Of a stretch of 7,136 nt of DNA, positions 5,798 to 7,136 are shown one piece after another. The DNA lies in the NCBI GenBank assembly GCA_011524675.1, contig WTJX01000107.1:1-7136 (forward strand). The letters run 5' to 3'. Every line of letters begins with the position of its first letter. The stretch's first letter is position 1. A program made the position numbers and the translations under genes. Under the pieces are notes generated by a model that was not told the origin of the DNA, did no database searches, and saw only the letters and a program-made list of their open reading frames with translations. The DNA comes from Cytophagales bacterium (lineage in GTDB: Bacteria > Bacteroidota > Bacteroidia > Cytophagales > JAAEPT01).

Positions 5798-5829
5798 TTT
5801 CATTATAAATCCTCTACTGTTTAATTTTG
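5798..5829 (+). promoter_or_regulatory. Promoter of queA
   Basis: TAATTTTG (5822-5829) matches the -7 consensus TAnnTTTG. Twenty nt upstream, TTTC (5798-5801) is one base off the -33 TTTG; rpsT has the same spacer length. The -7 box ends only 5 nt before the queA ATG, so transcription should begin at or within a few bases of the start codon, giving a leaderless or nearly leaderless message. Confidence 0.55.
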
Positions 5830-5834
5830 CTTTT

Positions 5835-7034
5835 ATGAGCAGAGCAGAATTAAGCAGTAGTGATTTTGATTATGATTTAGCAGAAGGAAAGATAGCAAAG
5901 CATCCTCTTGCTAAACGAAATGATGCTAAACTTCTGATTTATGAGAAAGGCATAATTTCTGAAAGCGTATTTTCCGCACTAGAAACACATCTACCCAGCA
6001 ATACAAGCCTTGTTTTCAACGATACCAAGGTATTAGCCGCAAGACTCCATTTCAAAAATTCCAATGGAGCAAAAATCGAAATCTTTTGTTTAGAACCTTA
6101 CCAAACTACTGTAGAAGAAAGCCTTAGCACCCAAGGGCATTGTACATGGCTATGCTTAGTAGGTAACCTAAAGCGTTTCAAAAAAGAAGAAACACTACAG
6201 CTCGCTATTGCCAATACTACCCTCAAAGCAAAGCTAGTAGAAAAAAGAAGTCAAGATATCATTATCACGTTTGAGTGGGAAGGAGATATAAGCTTTTCTA
6301 GCATCATAGAAGAAGCTGGTGAAGTGCCTCTACCTCCATACCTCAACCGTAGCACTGAAGCCACAGACAAAAAAAATTATCAAACAGTATATGCCCAAAA
6401 AGAGGGGGCAGTAGCTGCCCCTACAGCAGGACTTCACTTTACTGACGCTCAACTAAGCGACTTACGACACGCAGGACATAGCACTTATTACTTAACGCTA
6501 CACGTAGGCGCAGGGACTTTTCGCCCTATCAAATCTTCTACCTTAGTAGCCCACCAGATGCACCAAGAACGCATTATCATTTCAAAAGAAAGCATACAAA
6601 ACTTACTAACACAAGAGGGAAAAATAGTATCTGTCGGCACTACATCTCTACGTTCTTTGGAAAGCATATATTGGCTTGCTATCAAGATGAAAGAAAACAC
6701 TACGTTATCAGTTACAGACATACAACAGGAAGACGCCTATACTTTGCCTTCAGACTGGAGCTGGAAGCAGGCGTATAGCTTTTTGCTTGATTGGATGAAT
6801 ACTCATGAAAAAGACCATATTGCTTTTTATTCTAGTCTATTCATCATGCCTGGTTATGAATGGAAAGTAATTGACGGCTTAGTTACCAATTTCCATCAAC
6901 CCAAGAGTACCTTACTAGCATTAGTAGCCTCTTGGATAGGTGATGACTGGAAAAAAGTATATACACATGCTTTAGCAAATGAATTTCGTTTCTTGAGCTT
7001 TGGCGATGCGTCGCTTTTATGGAAGAATACATAA
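5835..7034 (+). CDS. queA: S-adenosylmethionine:tRNA ribosyltransferase-isomerase
   Basis: QueA transfers and isomerises the ribosyl group of S-adenosylmethionine onto 7-aminomethyl-7-deazaguanine at tRNA position 34, giving epoxyqueuosine, the penultimate step of queuosine synthesis. The 399-residue protein shows the family signatures in order: SDFDYDL (9-15), FNDTKVLAARL (61-71), GEVPLPPYLNR (162-172), YQTVYA (182-187), AAPTAGLHFT (194-203), LHVGAGTFRPI (222-232), HQMHQE (240-245), VGTTSLRSLES (267-277), TNFHQPKSTL (351-360) and FRFLSFGDA (384-392). It is about 40 residues longer than the 356-residue E. coli enzyme, mainly through extra sequence between 278 and 335. This long form occurs in Bacteroidota. 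The ATG at 5835 is the only start fitting the N-terminal motif. It lies 52 nt after the sulfatase stop and has its own promoter. Confidence 0.96.
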   Translation: MSRAELSSSDFDYDLAEGKIAKHPLAKRNDAKLLIYEKGIISESVFSALETHLPSNTSLVFNDTKVLAARLHFKNSNGAKIEIFCLEPYQTTVEESLSTQGHCTWLCLVGNLKRFKKEETLQLAIANTTLKAKLVEKRSQDIIITFEWEGDISFSSIIEEAGEVPLPPYLNRSTEATDKKNYQTVYAQKEGAVAAPTAGLHFTDAQLSDLRHAGHSTYYLTLHVGAGTFRPIKSSTLVAHQMHQERIIISKESIQNLLTQEGKIVSVGTTSLRSLESIYWLAIKMKENTTLSVTDIQQEDAYTLPSDWSWKQAYSFLLDWMNTHEKDHIAFYSSLFIMPGYEWKVIDGLVTNFHQPKSTLLALVASWIGDDWKKVYTHALANEFRFLSFGDASLLWKNT

Positions 7035-7040
7035 ATTAAG

Positions 7041-7067
7041 TTATTGACCTAAAGGTATAATATTTTT
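7041..7067 (+). terminator. Terminator-like hairpin after queA
   Basis: ACCT-AA-AGGT (7047-7056) is extended by TTAT (7041-7044) pairing with ATAA (7057-7060) across a 2-nt bulge, and then runs into TATTTTT (7061-7067). It starts 6 nt after the queA stop codon. Stem GC content is low, but the order and orientation are right for an intrinsic terminator. Confidence 0.45.
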
Positions 7068-7084
7068 CTTTTGCCTTTCGGCGA

Positions 7085-7136
7085 ATGGAATCAGCTCGCA
7101 TATTGAATAGTATGCTTAGGAAACTAAAGAAAAAAA
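7085..7136 (+). CDS. Possible 5' end of an unidentified gene, cut by the window
   Basis: An ATG at 7085 opens a frame with 17 codons and no stop before the window ends, reading MESARILNSMLRKLKKK. The nearest in-frame stop upstream is at 7058. A TTTTG at 7069-7073 resembles the end of a -7 box, but the TA is missing. The fragment is too short to recognise, and a random open stretch of this size is common. It is same-strand with queA and follows a probable terminator. Confidence 0.25.
   Translation, partial: MESARILNSMLRKLKKK

Noticed and set aside
6488..6721. 77-codon minus-strand open frame inside queA
   Set aside because: It is antisense to conserved QueA motifs, so it is a shadow frame.
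7071..7084. Small GCC/GGC hairpin before the terminal open frame
   Set aside because: The stem has three G-C pairs plus one wobble and one A-T, too small to call without conservation.
1..7136. CRISPR array, transposase, tRNA, rRNA or defence-system genes
   Set aside because: No regularly spaced repeats, no DDE or Tyr recombinase-like protein, no cloverleaf and no defence domain were seen. RadC-like genes can accompany mobile DNA, but here radC sits with rpsT in a housekeeping context.

Overview
The window looks like a stretch of a Bacteroidota chromosome. It is AT-rich, the genes lack clear Shine-Dalgarno sequences, and the Bacteroidota-type -7 element TAnnTTTG lies just upstream of four gene starts (rpsT, the DUF349 gene, the sulfatase gene and queA). 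A secreted formylglycine-type sulfatase and a long-form QueA fit the same phylum. I cannot name a genus.

Layout. Positions 159-1178 hold two minus-strand housekeeping genes: rpsT (ribosomal protein S20) with a well-formed promoter, then radC. A terminator-like hairpin runs straight into the radC start. Positions 1232-1668 are a gene-free divergent spacer with several inverted repeats, including copies of a short repeat that also lies just downstream of radC. Positions 1669-4057 are a tight two-gene plus-strand unit, a cytoplasmic DUF349 protein and a PP-loop (QueC/AANH-superfamily) protein separated by 4 nt. Positions 4058-4306 are a structure-rich spacer: a direct repeat, a GAAA-tetraloop hairpin, a terminator-like stem and a 77-nt concentric palindrome with a perfect 18-nt core. 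A sulfatase gene (4307-5782) and queA (5835-7034) follow, each with its own -7 element. A terminator-like hairpin follows queA, and a possible new reading frame begins at 7085 and runs off the end.

Functionally most of this is ordinary: translation (S20), tRNA wobble modification (QueA), a RadC-family JAMM protein and one polysaccharide- or ester-type sulfatase. The genes do not form one pathway. The parts worth a second look are the uncharacterised DUF349/PP-loop pair, the repeat family in the spacers, the folded spacer after the PP-loop gene, and the very short or absent leader predicted for queA. I see no convincing defence system, CRISPR array, transposase, tRNA or rRNA gene.
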